Assembly: GCA_002914845.1 (NCBI GenBank)
Contig: JXTC01000017.1
Location: forward strand, 1,240,575 to 1,304,574
From: Trema orientale
Lineage: Eukaryota > Streptophyta > Magnoliopsida > Rosales > Cannabaceae
Direction: 5' to 3'
Length of the DNA stretch: 64,000 bases
Shown here one piece after another: positions 1-12,248 of the stretch; within the stretch, counting starts at the first letter, position 1; every line of letters begins with the position of its first letter. The position numbers and the translations under genes were made by a program. Below the pieces are notes generated by a model, which was not told the DNA's origin, searched no databases, and saw nothing but the letters and a program-made list of their open reading frames with translations.

Positions 1-69
1 AAAGAAAAATACCTATTAGATTGGGAACCATATATAATTACTATATATGATAACTTCCGTTTTACTTAA

Positions 70-142
<73 letters not shown>
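70..142. repeat. (TAA)n microsatellite
   Basis: An uninterrupted run of about 24 TAA trinucleotides. It makes a spurious poly-Tyr reading frame on the minus strand. No gene is associated with it. Confidence 0.95.
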
Positions 143-1750
143 GACTCCACTAGTGCTTTCAACACACTGCATATGAAACAGTGCTGATTCATCTGTAGTA
201 CATATGACTGTATGGGATTCAACTTAGTTGGACATAAATTTTTCCATGTGACATTAATATTCATGATGTGCTGCCATGCATATGCATATATTGTAGAATA
301 TTGAGAAAATTGGTGGCGTCCTAAATAGCAATGCTCAATGTCATAATGCCATAATTATAAGCATAAGTATAGGCTAGCTAGTTGTGTTCTAGTGTTCCCT
401 AGCTATATATATATATATATTTGCTATATACATTGATAGGACACCCATCGCCACTAAATTAAAAGCTACTATAACACTGCCAATATTGCTTGCATATCTC
501 GCAATATCCTCACAAAACCCTAAAACTAATATATTAGGAAATACAAATGAAATTTATATTAGCTCAGGCGGATAAGTAATTTTAAACATATAACAAAGTG
601 TCTTAGATAATTAAACGTAATATACTGTGTCCTTGAATAGTTTGCACATATGCCAATTAATCGATATCGAATTTTTCAAATATAATTTATCATCTTGTTT
701 TTATTCTCCTATCACATGTATAATTAATAATAATCACCGGTGATCATATAGTGAGTAGTATACTTCTATAAATTTAGTTATCTTCTTTGATGATAAGTCC
801 CACAATTTGCACTGTAATTTGGTTATTCAAATTTTTGATACACTTTGCAATATATATGCTGCAATTGTGTCACGTGGCATCTAGTCTTTACGGAGTTAAT
901 TAAGTCTAGTTGGATTGCCGATCGAGCAGCTGATCAGCTCTCTACATAGCTGCTTATTATACATTTCTGAGCGTATTGCTGGCCTAGCTTTTTCTGGCAT
1001 GGGGTGGTGAACCTATTCACCGAAGCTCTTTAGGTGTTTCACAAGTAAAGGTACTTGTAATGTGAGGGAAAAAGAAAAGCCCCCCCAAAAAAAAAAAAAG
1101 CCCAAAAGGTATACTAGTTGTATATGAGTCGCACAACTGTTGTTTTTCTTTAAACGAAGGAATTAAATTCTAACATGTAAATGAGTCATTGAATGTAAGT
1201 TTGGGTGGGCTCTTGTAGCACCCTGGACCTTTTTTTTTTTTTTTGGTTCGAAAGAATTTCATTCGATCTTACTGACAATAATAGATTATGTACAAATAAG
1301 TATTGTGCGTAAAATTTTTTTAACCTAATTTCACCACCATTTTAGCTTGCGCTTATATTATGAGTCGTTTAATTCACATGATTTTTCCATATCATGAATG
1401 CAAATGCTGGCCTATCAAGCTGAAGAAGCATCAATGAAAGATCATTTGGTAGCAAACATTTTTTGTCCAACAAATAGAAAAAGGCACAAAAGGTTAAAAC
1501 TATCCGATCTGGAAAGCAGTTCTTAAAAATCCATTCGCTTTGTCAAAACTCTTTTCCGAGAGGATATCATCCAATACAAGTTGAGGATTATTCCATGAGC
1601 CTCTCCAAAAAGTGGACTCTTATAATGTGTGCGTGTGAAAAAGATTAGGGATATATATGGAGGAGCTAGCTAAGAAATTGGTTCAAGTAATTGTCGTACC
1701 TGAGGATTCCATTAAGGACTTCATGGGACTAAAAAAAGTTCTTTAAGTTA
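143..1750. other. AT-rich intergenic DNA, no gene seen
   Basis: No coding region, RNA gene or clear element is seen. The stretch has homopolymer runs near 1085-1100 and 1231-1245 and short AT repeats near 408-420. Confidence 0.6.

Positions 1751-1754
<4 letters not shown>

Positions 1755-1792
<38 letters not shown>
1755..1792. repeat. (GA)n microsatellite
   Basis: About 19 GA dinucleotides, followed 135 bp later by a second GA tract. Reading frames across this zone are repeat artefacts on both strands. Confidence 0.95.
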
Positions 1793-1794
<2 letters not shown>

Positions 1795-1925
1795 GGCTTA
1801 GTTGTTGTCGTTGTTGGTATTGTGGGGGAAGTTGGGAGGGTCTTTTCATGGGAGAAGGAGAGAGTGAGAAAAGGAGGCAAACTGTGGATGAAGTAACAGG
1901 TGAGAGTGAGTGGAATAAACTTAAG

Positions 1926-1928
<3 letters not shown>

Positions 1929-1969
<41 letters not shown>
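1929..1969. repeat. (GA)n microsatellite
   Basis: About 20 GA dinucleotides, the second of two GA tracts in this zone. It ends in a short GACAGAGAGG interruption. Confidence 0.95.
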
Positions 1970-1976
<7 letters not shown>

Positions 1977-2225
1977 GAGGCAATAGGTGGGTGTTATTAT
2001 GATAGTTATATTCTCTTCCTTTTGCAGGAAAAGGGTGGGTCTGAGTGGACAATTTTGTTCATTCTTTGTATATTGGAATTTGATTTGGCAGGATTTGAGA
2101 GGTGTGTTTCTAGCTATACACATATATCCTTTCACTCTCCTCTCCTTTCAAGTTTCAACTGCTATAGACATCTTTGACATGGATGGAAGTTTTGATGTTC
2201 CCTCACCACTCATTGTCCTTTGGAC

Positions 2226-2277
2226 TCTCTCTCTCTCTAATTTGTCTTCAGTTTTCAATATTCTTTTTCTTTTCTAC

Positions 2278-2340
<63 letters not shown>

Positions 2341-2381
2341 ATTTGTCTTCAGTTTTCAATATTCTTTTTCTTTTCTACTTA
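2226..2381. repeat. (CT)n tract flanked by a direct duplication
   Basis: A CT run of about 58 bp (2281-2339) lies between two copies of a segment of about 45 bp that begins CTCTAATTTGTCTTCAG, at about 2234-2279 and 2336-2380. The copies are nearly identical. This fits unequal exchange or slippage seeded by the CT tract. Interpretation is inference; the repeats themselves are visible. Confidence 0.9.
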
Positions 2382-2399
2382 TCTTTTATTTAATAATGT

Positions 2400-4060
2400 C
2401 AGGATAAAGAACAATTAACAATATTTACTCTTGCTTACATAGCATGCATATGTGTACAATGGTAATAATATATCTACTCTGAATTCACTTCGTAAAATTT
2501 TTGGTTATTGGATCATATTTATAAACATAAAACATGTACATGTTTCTTGGATAATCTCACGAGCATTGGTCGAGAATATTTAACTATATTACTGATAAGA
2601 AAAGAGAGGCTTCTTTTATATATAGCCAAACACATATGGATAGAAAATAAATAAAAAGATAATTATCCTTCTGTTAAAGCTTTTTTCTAGTTTGGAGTTG
2701 CTGAGAGTACCATAAAGGTGGACTCCTCGGTGCCAATCTAATTAAGATATATTAGATTTTGGTTGATAGTTCTTCTCTTTGTTAGTCACTATTCTAAAAA
2801 ATAAAATAAAAATTAAAAATAAAACTTCTTCGATTTACATTTCTTCTTTCTGGGCTGAGAGATGCAATGGACCTTCGCTACTATTGGAAATCACTAATTT
2901 ATCAAGAATTAATGAGAGACAAGCGGTGTTTGCTTTTGATATCCACATGTCCTAGAATAAAATATCTTTCATAATGCTTGCTTAACTTAATGAAAAAATT
3001 TAAATTACGTGTTTTGAGTGATGAAGACAATTATTTAAGATGCAACAGTCTAGACTTTTAAAATTGAATTCATATTAACAATTCCTAAGTGGAAGTTTTG
3101 GTAGATTGGAAAGTTAAACAACTACCCGCCATTTCCATTAATATTATATATGAAACACCAAAGTTATTTACTTGAACTACTTACTATTATTTTGAGTTTC
3201 CACTACGCAAACAATTGGAAAATTACACTGACTAAGCTCGTTGAAATTAAAAATCCAATTAAAAAAAAAATTCACCCACCTTATACTATTCATATCATGA
3301 GAAATTTATGACGCATAATGATGATGTATATACATATAGGTTCAAATCTTATTTTGATAACAAAAATTTTCATTAAGAGTGCTTTTTTTTAGGGTTGGTT
3401 GACCATGTATAGAAGGACTAGTTAGGCGCGAACATAATATTATTTTGTGTGTCTTTCCGTTTATATATGGAGCGAAAATTTTTATGGCAACTGAAAGAAA
3501 TATTTAGAAGATGATAGAAAATAGGAGACACATTGTTTTTTCTTTGTTTTTTTTTTCCTTATAAAAAATAAACAGAAAGGACAATCAGAAGACAATAATG
3601 GGAAGGGGAATTGGAAATTAAGCATCAAAGATCTACATGCACATTAGAGTTCTAAAATATGGTTAACTATATCTTTATGTCGGTTTCTCTTTGATTGACT
3701 CCGTATTTTCAGAATAGATAAATATCTTAATGTTTCAAAGTTATATCAATAAGCTCTCTTATTTAATGTTTTTGTAGTACTTAAATCCCAATGAATTTTA
3801 TCACTTAAATCCTTCTTCATTCTTGTAAAGTATTATCGTTACTTTGAACAATCAAATACCTATATACAAACAATGTAAACCAATTTTTGGAGATGTATAT
3901 TTGATTTTTCCCCTTTCTATTATCACTACCCAAATTCCAGGTCAGTGGCAGAAAGGAAATTTCACAATTAGAAATTCAAAAGTTATTTTTGAACAATTTA
4001 TTTAAAAAAATTTAAAATAAAATTCTCATAGTTTTGTGATCACCATTAGACTTAGATTGT
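2400..4060. other. AT-rich intergenic DNA, no gene seen
   Basis: No gene or clear element is seen on either strand, only AT-rich DNA with poly-A and poly-T runs. Confidence 0.55.
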
Positions 4061-4079
4061 TAATAAATTTATTAAAACA

Positions 4080-6010
4080 AACTAAGTATCACTATCAACA
4101 GTCTCACAATCCAGCACAATAATCATACAGACCGAATCTGTGAAATGGACCCTTAAGTGTTTAATACAAGCTAAAACAAATATAGAGTTATTCTACATAG
4201 TTACCAGTTCCTAACAAGGTAACTAACTCCTCACTACTACTCCTGAGTTTTCAAAATCACACCGAGCAGTACCAAAGAGGGGAAAAGTAAGGGGTGAGCA
4301 TTCACATGCTCAGTAGGAATTCAATTACCTTTTTGAATGGATATAATTTCTCAAATCTATATACATGGTTAGTACTTTTAAATCTATTTATAAATCAAAT
4401 TTATAAATCATTGGTATCCAAAATAATCACATATTCAAAACCAAATTCAAAACCATATCATTATGCATATCATATATCAACAAGTAAATAACTAAGCTCT
4501 CATCCTCCCATTACGGCCCTATAATACCTCTGTAGTAAAGGTATCCAGCATCCTGATACTACCCGTAGGCGTATCAGCAAAAATCTACACAGGGGCTTAG
4601 GTCTCTTACCCAGTACTACGGCAACTCACCAGCGATCTAAAATACTACGATGCAATAATAGAACTCAAGTGTGTGTTCCTATGATACGTACAACATATAA
4701 CCGTTCACAACAACCATATATCTAATAATCAAATCATGCTTTAAAATTCAATTTGGCATTATTATGGGATTTACTGTACATGAGCAGCATACCACTGTTT
4801 TACCCCATAATCTCAATATAAAAATATGTATAATAATCCATACAATCTAATCCCAGTATAATCCAACAATTTTCAACAATTTATCAAACCATCGTGAAAT
4901 CACGATTTTTCATAAATAAGTTTTAATGCAATTATAAATCAAAACAGATATAAAATCAGGTAATCAAACCCCTACCTCGATATGGTAGTAATACCAGGCT
5001 AATGACGCTGGTAGAATCTTCCATTGGTCACTCGGGTATTCGAACAGCAGTTTCTAGATCTCGGTAAGTCCACTTCAAAAAGTGATTTTTCCACCGGAAC
5101 CTCAAATGAAGAAACCGAGGTCACTAATGAATTCAAAACACTTAAAAATAGTAGGTAAGACATATACTTTGTCAAAATTGAGTCCCGGTGCAGGACCGGC
5201 CTTTGGTACGCAAAATAGTGTAATTTTCGAGTCACGAAATTCCAATTTTCGTTCCATTTTGAAACATAGTGATATTTTATATCAAAATTTATTTCTCGAC
5301 CTTACTGAGTTCAAATTCGAAATCGGAATTCAGTTTCGAGGTTCCGAGCATTAATCAAGCTCAAAAATCCAAAAATTACATAAATATCACTTTTTGTAAA
5401 TATTTAGAAAAATATCATCTTTTTCTAATTAAAATTTACCACACTTCCGGATACTGTTTTTACTTCTACTAACCTTAATTATTCTTGTTTTTTTAATCCT
5501 AATTCACCTCATGAATTTACCTTGGGTAAAATAATTACCTCACCAAATAAATGTGAAAATATCACTTTTTACAAATTTGGTAAAAATGTTAAAAGTGGTA
5601 AAAATCTTACCGACAACGAGTTAAGCCATGAAACCACTTGGAGGAGGTCGGCAATGGCGAGAGAGAGCTGCACGTGCCGACGGTGAGGGTAGCTAACGTC
5701 GAATGGCGAAAATCTCGCCGAAAAACCGCTCTGGAGGCGGTATATTTGGAGGACTGAATCTCGGCCACCGGAGCTCCGATTCCAGCGAAACTATTCGGCC
5801 TCTCTTTGTCTGTGAGCCCTCTTCCGCGCGGGGTGGCGCGTGAGTCCGGTGGCGGCGGAGCTCGACAGAAACTAGGCGTTTTCTCCCTTGTTCGAGGACC
5901 ACACATGAAGAAGAATGGAAATCTGAGGCTCTTTTATGCAATTTCTGACACTGTAGCATTTGATTTTTAAATTCCAGATATTTTGAATATTTTATTCCGA
6001 AAAATCAAAA
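4080..6010 (-). mobile_element. LTR-like fossil, probably Ty3/gypsy-related
   Basis: This stretch differs from its surroundings. It has a GC-rich block (about 5600-5910) with short open frames only, and minus-strand phrases such as CTGAGCATGTGAATGCTC near 4295-4315 that resemble the long LTRs of Tekay/Del-like gypsy elements. No internal domains and no second copy are visible in the window, so at most it is a solo or degraded LTR. Both ends are approximate. The family call is inference from general resemblance. Confidence 0.25.
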
Positions 6011-6597
6011 TTACAACAATACCATTAGGTATAAAATGTCTATTTTGCCCCTTATTATTATCAGATTTTACATCTATACTCTTGAACAACTAAATAATAT
6101 TCTCTATAGTCGTTTGGAAAAGAAAAATTACGGGAAAGTAAAGGCCACCCATTAGTTTATTTTCCGCCAAATATATATATACCCCTCTGACGTGGTCTGC
6201 ACTTGCGTATTTGACATTCCCAAGTAACAGGAGTCATGAACATGGACCTGATGTATTCATACGATTTTGAGGTTGGGAACATAAGTGTTACAAAAAAAAT
6301 TAAATGAATATTTACGTTATACAATTTTCAAAAGTTGGGGATCCCAAATGCTATTTACCATTTTAAGTTTTAGAAATGACAAACTTATACCGTCAAATTT
6401 TCTATATCATAAAATAAGTACATCCTACGTATCAGTTAAGATAGAATTAGTTAATAAAAAGACGCGTCACTTACTAATTTTAATTTTCTTGGCGCGCGGT
6501 CGTGGACGTAAGTTAAGGTATCCCACCTCTATCTTAGTCATTGCTTTTGTTTAATTACAATTTTCAAATTAAAATGTCTATTATACATAACCTAATT

Positions 6598-6978
6598 TAA
6601 TTAATAGAACCGTAAAAAAATACTCTAAAGTTTGAGTATTTTGCAATTTAAACCTTAAAGTTTGAATTCTGCAAAATAATATCATGAGATTAATAATTTC
6701 TGAAAATTAATACATTGGACAGATATTTTAACCAATTTTAGTAACAAAAAAATAATAATATCATCCATTAAAACTGGATTAATCGTTATTATTCTCCTTG
6801 ATTTTGACGATATTATTATCTTTTATCAGTTAAAATTATTCAAAAAGTCAACTCATTGTATTAATTTTCAGAAATTCCTAATCTCATGGTATTATTTTGC
6901 AAAGTCCAAACTTTAGGATTTAAATTGCAGAGCATCCATATCTTAGAGTATTTTTTTTGCAGTTTACCCTAATTAATA
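6598..6978. mobile_element. MULE-type MITE with 9-bp target duplication
   Basis: A 363-bp foldback element (6607-6969) has long inverted halves. The left end runs GAACCGTAAAAAAATACTCT and the right end, read on the minus strand, GGGTAAACTGCAAAAAAAAT. The halves can be paired through CAATTTAAA, the GCAAAATAAT block and the TTAATTTTCAGAAAT block. It is flanked by a perfect 9-bp direct repeat TAATTAATA (6598-6606 and 6970-6978), which is the duplication length of Mutator-like elements. It has no coding capacity and is non-autonomous. Confidence 0.85.
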
Positions 6979-7029
6979 TTAAAAAAAATCCTTTTATTTA
7001 TAAAGTGTTGCTGATCTTATCCTTTACTA

Positions 7030-7142
7030 ATTGTAGAGCCTAAATAATACCTGTATAAGTTTACCAATATTGTTGAAAATATTATACCATTTATAAAGTC
7101 GATGGTGTAACTATATAAGTTTACCAATATTGTCGAAAATAT
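7030..7142. repeat. Short direct repeat
   Basis: A segment of about 30 bp containing AAGTTTACCAATATTG occurs twice, near 7056 and 7116, with one or two changes. It is a local tandem duplication in AT-rich DNA. Nothing else is seen between the MITE and the RNase H-like fragment. Confidence 0.6.
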
Positions 7143-7679
7143 ATATATGGTCAACTCAAGATCATAAAGACGGTAGAATAGTGTAATTAACACTTAAAAC
7201 TATCAGTTTTATTGTCTCTAATCTTATTTATATAACTAATTTGAGTTACTTTACATGTTTATGTTCGAGCTTAAATTAGGTATCTTGACGCTTTGAGTTT
7301 AATTGGTGTAAGAATGTTCTACTTCCTCGTTAAAATAAGAAATATTTAAGATTTCTTTTTCTCCTGACAAGGATGAAGAAGTATCAAGGAGTATCAATCA
7401 TCCCAATTAGATTGGCACCTAAAACAGACCGCATCCTGTACCCAACAACTATAAAAAAGGAAAATCTTATTAAAAGGAAAGAAAAGGTACAAAAAATATT
7501 TGCACCCAACCCAAAAGGAAAAGATTACAGGCTGTGCCTCTTTATTAAAACCTGATTGGCTAGGGAAAAACTTGGCAAAGTAAGAGAGTACATTTGGGCA
7601 AACAATTATTAGGAAATGAATACATGTCCCTGAAAACAGAGGAAGAAAGATTGGAAGACCTATTGAAGCTGCTAGTTAA

Positions 7680-8110
7680 TCTCCAGCACTATTTTCCTCC
7701 AGAAAGATTTGGGACATTGGACGTTCATCAAGGACATACAATAGACTCATTGACGCCATCTAGCCCCGATTCTCCAAGGAACATCAAAGATATTTCTGTT
7801 AGTTGTATCCACTAACAAAGGAAGAGTTAGGTTCCAATCAGAGATATTTGTCCAACCTTTATCCCAAGCTATGTCAATTCCTTCAATCACAGGTAATAAC
7901 TCCGCTTCAAAAGCAAATTCAATAGGGAAAGCAGGAAAAGAAAAAAACCCTTTTAACAAAACCTCAAATATAAAGTACCCCTCAATATTAAGCTTAATCC
8001 CATCCCGGATTCGGAGGGTACCAATAAACTAGCAATACAGTCGGCGCTCTATCAGGTTGCAAACCCAAGAAATCAACCCCAAGTTACCATTTTGTTCAAC
8101 AGGGCACCAA
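7680..8110 (-). pseudogene. RNase H-like (RVT_3 type) fragment, LINE-related
   Basis: The minus-strand peptide ending at 7747 reads FAFEAELLPVIEGIDIAWD, then GWTNI and VPWRIGARW. This matches the pattern of plant RNase H-like domains of the RVT_3 kind, which occur at the C-terminus of non-LTR retrotransposons and in domesticated plant genes (FEAELLAVIEGL-like core, then W-R-I-x-x-R-W). Only this piece is recognisable. The start of the domain is lost, and no reverse transcriptase is seen nearby. It is most likely a truncated LINE relic. A host RNase H-like gene fragment is the alternative. Confidence 0.45.
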
Positions 8111-8119
8111 TCCACTAAT

Positions 8120-8939
8120 TTTTTTAAATTCTATTTATCGGTATTGTTTTACCCAATTAAAATTCACCACATAATCTGTTTATGGTAAAAGGTATAAAGA
8201 AAAAGAGCATTAAATAATATATATTTATTGTTATTATTTTTTTTTTCAACTACTCAAATCATGGTAACTCTTAGACAATGATTTAATTGCTAAAAAAAAT
8301 ACCTATAAATAGATAAAAAAGATACATACTGAATTATGATCTATATTATAAATATAACTAAATATATATCTATACACATATATATTCAAGTAAGTGTGTA
8401 TACATATAACATATTTTCTGTTAATAAATTCAAATATGTAGACACACGCACAATTGTATAACTTGCATGCAACACATAATTTTAAGGACGGGTGACCATA
8501 TTATTATAACCTTCTTCATCGTTAAAGATCCGAGTTTGGATTAACATACCTTTTTTTAAAAAAAAAAAATAAAGAAGTAAAGAAAAGAGTACTCTAATTC
8601 ATGTTGCAAAAAATAAAAAAAGACTAATTGACACTATCTTATGATACTTGTGTTATATATTTGCGATGAAAGATTAAGTTCATTGTGAATTTTTAACGCG
8701 AGAGAATAATCAATTTATAGGCTCTTGAACCCCACACGAAAAAAAAAAAACATCAAATTGCTTAAATGCCTCAATAATAACTAATATGGATAATTCCAAG
8801 TGTTTTCAATTACTAATTAAGCATCTCATGTACCTTAATTTTGCTGGTATAATGTGTATATGATTTAAGATTTATGTATATAACGTCCTATTTTTTTCAA
8901 TCTATGACATGATTACATTGTCCTTGATGAAATGAAAAT
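8120..8939. other. AT-rich intergenic DNA, no gene seen
   Basis: Only simple AT-rich sequence and poly-A stretches are seen. Nothing is recognisable on either strand. Confidence 0.55.
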
Positions 8940-9278
8940 GAGAACAATATTAGTCTCTTATAAGTTTAGTTAGCACAGTTTAATTTAGCATAATATGCTT
9001 TTATATTTTTTGAAAGGGAACAATTCTTTCATTGGAGTACGTAGTATAATATATTTATATATACTCTCTCCATTATTCAACTTTTTTGTTATTATAGTAT
9101 CAATTATAAAGAACAATATTAGTTTCTTATAAGTTTAGTTAGCACAGTTTAATTTAGCATAATATGCTTTTATATTTTTTGAAAGGGAACAATTCTTTCA
9201 TTGGAGTACGTAGTATAATATATTTATATATACTCTCTCCATTATTCAACTTTTTTGTTATTATAGTATCAGTTATAA
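8940..9278. repeat. 169-bp tandem duplication
   Basis: Two head-to-tail copies of a unit beginning GAACAATATTAGT occur, about 8940-9108 and 9109-9278. They differ at only a few bases (for example GTCTC versus GTTTC near the start), so the duplication is fairly recent. It contains no gene. A short CT tract follows at 9281-9299. Confidence 0.92.
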
Positions 9279-9299
9279 AGTCTCTCTCTCTCTCTCTCC

Positions 9300-10300
9300 T
9301 TTTTTTTTAGTGGCAGGTTCAAATTTTCATAACTTATTCCTTCATTTTTAATTTATTGGTTTATCCATTTTTTTTTCCTTTAATTTTCTATTTCAAGCAC
9401 TTCATGTTTTCTATATATCTTTTTTTAAAACAAATAAACACGAAAATTAATAAGAATTAGGCTGCAAGCCACAATACCTCATTTGCTACAATTTCAAGTA
9501 AGGTGAAGACTGTTCCACAATGCATCCATATCATATGATGGAAAACCAATTATAGCTATAGGGCTTCTCACAAGCAGTACCGTGACTTGGGCACCAACAC
9601 CAGATGGCAAAGTACTAGTCATTAGTGATAGTGTACGTGGATTAAACTAATTAGCTTAATAATTAGCTCTAGCTCGAAGTGACAAAAATTAATAACAATA
9701 TCATCTATTACTTAATCATAATTAAATTTGTGTTCGATAAAGTCTTTCTTGCCCGTAATAGTAAAATAGTAAACTTGCACTTTTCTGGGAGAAAAACGTG
9801 TTATGCTGTAAAGCTGACTTAAGACTTATAGAAATGTGTGTTGCACAAGGACAAGACTTCCGTAAACAGCTTGGTTTTCTAGAAAATTTGGGAAACCGAA
9901 AGGGAGTATTCATCATAATTCTTAAGAAAGAAATTTGATGAGACAGACACATCACATATACACACCACTATTACAGAATACAATATATATAGTAATTTTT
10001 TCTATATATATTGTCAAGTCTTTAGGTTAATCCGATGACTTTACCCTCTTTGGAATATTGAAAGATCCTATCACCAAACTGGCATAGAACGAGGATATTC
10101 AGTTTCTTTCTTTCTATCTCAGAACTAAACAAATAGAACTACATATATCATCCCAAAAATTTGAGAGAAGTCGTTTAGTTTTTTTCTTTTAATTTTTTTT
10201 ATTTTATTGGTAATTTACACAGTGAGATATAACTTTCTTCATTATCTACAAATCCTCCCCTAATTGTGGTGAAGGTAGGATTACACTCCAAATTCTTATA
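9300..10300. other. Intergenic DNA, no gene seen
   Basis: No supported gene or element is seen. A minus-strand open frame of 77 codons near 9722-9955 has no recognisable domain and looks like chance. Confidence 0.5.
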
Positions 10301-10302
10301 TA

Positions 10303-10607
10303 CTAGTCGTTATACCGCGCTTTGCGCGAGTTGTATTAATATTGCATAGATTAAGCCTAATGTATAGTTAAGTTCAATGTATTTCAACATTAAAAAATAT
10401 ATTTATCTCTATATTTATTCTGATGAGACGAATGTAGCACAACCNATATATTACAACCAATCATAGTAAAGAAAAATAATGATATATAGGACCAATCATA
10501 TCATGAAAAAATTAGAATTTTTCTAAAAATTTTAAAATAAAATGATGATCAAAGAAGCTATCAGAGTTTTGAGCTCCAGACTTAATATAGATATATAGAT
10601 ATATAGA
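10303..10607 (-). mobile_element. Miniature Helitron-like element
   Basis: Read on the minus strand, the element starts TCTATATATCTATATATC at 10607, next to a flanking A. It ends at 10303 with a GC-rich hairpin (GCGCAAAGCGC), a spacer of about ten bases and the terminal CTAG, next to a flanking T. A TC start, a 3' hairpin shortly before CTRR and insertion between A and T are the hallmarks of Helitrons. It is 305 bp with no coding capacity, so it would be non-autonomous. The sequence contains the only N in the window (10445). Confidence 0.7.
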
Positions 10608-11558
10608 TTTCACGCCAAATGACTTTATTAACTTGACTAATTAACTATCAATCTAATAAGCATGTATTGGATAAACAACGTGTCGATCAGCCTATAACTA
10701 GATAACACTTTGCGCATCACACGTACGTATATTTTAAGAGTATACGTTGTTTTACATCACTACAAGTGGTCATCCAATCTCGTGGACTCGTCCTTTAAAA
10801 GAAAACATGTATAAATAATCCGTCATTATATATACATATGGTACTGTTACAAAATTAACCATAACTAATTTAGTCTCGTATTTTTATATGACAATTGGTA
10901 TATATCTTATAATCAAATTATCAATAATGATAAATAATATTTTTCTCCCAATAATAAAATTGAAAAGAAAATAACTTAATGTAACTAATCATAGAGTTAT
11001 TAGTATTCAAGCAAAAAGAAAATCATAGAGCTATTAGTAATAATTAATAGACATTCTTATCCTAGTCCCTTTTTTTCTGGTACACGCCCCACACAATGGC
11101 CTAATAATTAGTTTGAACTGTGCATACGTGTGAGAGAGAATATAAGGCAACAATAAATGGCTATGCAAGAGCATAGTACTGCTCTCTCTCTCTCTCTCTC
11201 TCTCTTAGTACTACTACTACTACAATTAATTCTCTATAGCCAACCATAGACAACCTTAAGATGATGGAAAAGAATATTTTCCAGGAAACCCTATTATTAT
11301 TATTATTAATATTCCATTCTTCGTTTACTAGTTGACCAAACAAAAGATCACACGCCGTGTTCCAAGCACAAACAACATTTTTCAGCTTCATCACTATACC
11401 AAAACAAGTCTCAGTTGTACGGGCCAAATTAGGGACAAGAAAAAGAGAAAAAAATATCTCTAGCTATTATCATAGAGAGAGAGAAAGAAAGAGGGGGTTA
11501 TTATTAATTATTGGATTTATTTATTATCTACAATAATAAGAAGAAAAATCTTTGAATT
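10608..11558 (+). promoter_or_regulatory. Upstream region of the WRKY12-type gene
   Basis: This is about 950 bp of AT-rich DNA before the start codon. It has a CT tract at 11182-11206 and, at 11332-11337, a W-box TTGACC about 220 bp upstream of the ATG. W-boxes are the binding site of WRKY proteins, so self- or cross-regulation is possible but not shown. A purine-rich GAGAGAGAGAAAG segment at about 11475-11495 probably lies in the 5' UTR. No other gene is seen here. Confidence 0.5.
11182..11206. repeat. (CT)n tract upstream of WRKY12
   Basis: About 12 CT dinucleotides lie some 350 bp upstream of the WRKY12-type start codon. They are followed by a short (ACT)n run. Confidence 0.9.
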
Positions 11559-12212
11559 ATGGAAGGAGAAAGATCAGGAGGATCCGTAGTGCCAATCAGC
11601 TACGAGCTCCAAGTCTCGTTCTCGGCGGCTACCCCGACTCCGGTTCCGATCCAGGAAATGGGGTTTGTGCAGTTTGAGGATCATCATCATCATCATCACA
11701 ATGATCATCATCATCATGATGATCACCACAACGTCTATAGCTTCTTGGCTCCCTCGTCTCACCAGTCCACCGGCCAGTTGTCATCGTCGGCGGCGGCTCA
11801 GCCTCTTACCGCCGGCTCTGCCTCGACTGCGGCTGCCGCTTCGAACTCCGCCATGGGGTTTTGCCATGGAGACCTTGTTGGAAGACCTTCTTGGAATAAT
11901 AACGAACAAATGGTAAGATTAGAAATAAGTAATTATGTTGTAATTATGGGACTTTTTTTTTTTTCTTGCTACTTAATTATATATATGCCTTAGAGTTTCA
12001 CTAAAATCGGTTGTTAATCAATCTTATTAGTTTGTTAATCAACTAATGTCTTTCTAGTTACCTAATTAATCTTTGTTAATATAAGGTGGGAACGTTGGAT
12101 CCAAAGGCTGTTAATGATGAAAATTGCACCGGTAATGCTAGCGACGGTAGCAATTCATGGTATTATTCTTTAATTTCCTTTCCCCGTTTATGATTATTAT
12201 TGTAACTCCTTA

Positions 12213-12248
<36 letters not shown>

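Noticed and set aside
1752-2177. Open frames of 127-128 codons on both strands
   Set aside because: They are made by GA/CT microsatellites (Arg-Glu and Ser-Leu runs) and have no conserved domain.
5607-5959. Overlapping minus-strand frames in a GC-rich block, possible small Pro/Arg-rich gene
   Set aside because: No start context, domain or exon partner is seen. The block fits better within an LTR-like fossil.
11574-11762. Minus-strand frame with a Met/Ile-rich run
   Set aside because: It is the antisense shadow of the His-rich WRKY12 exon.
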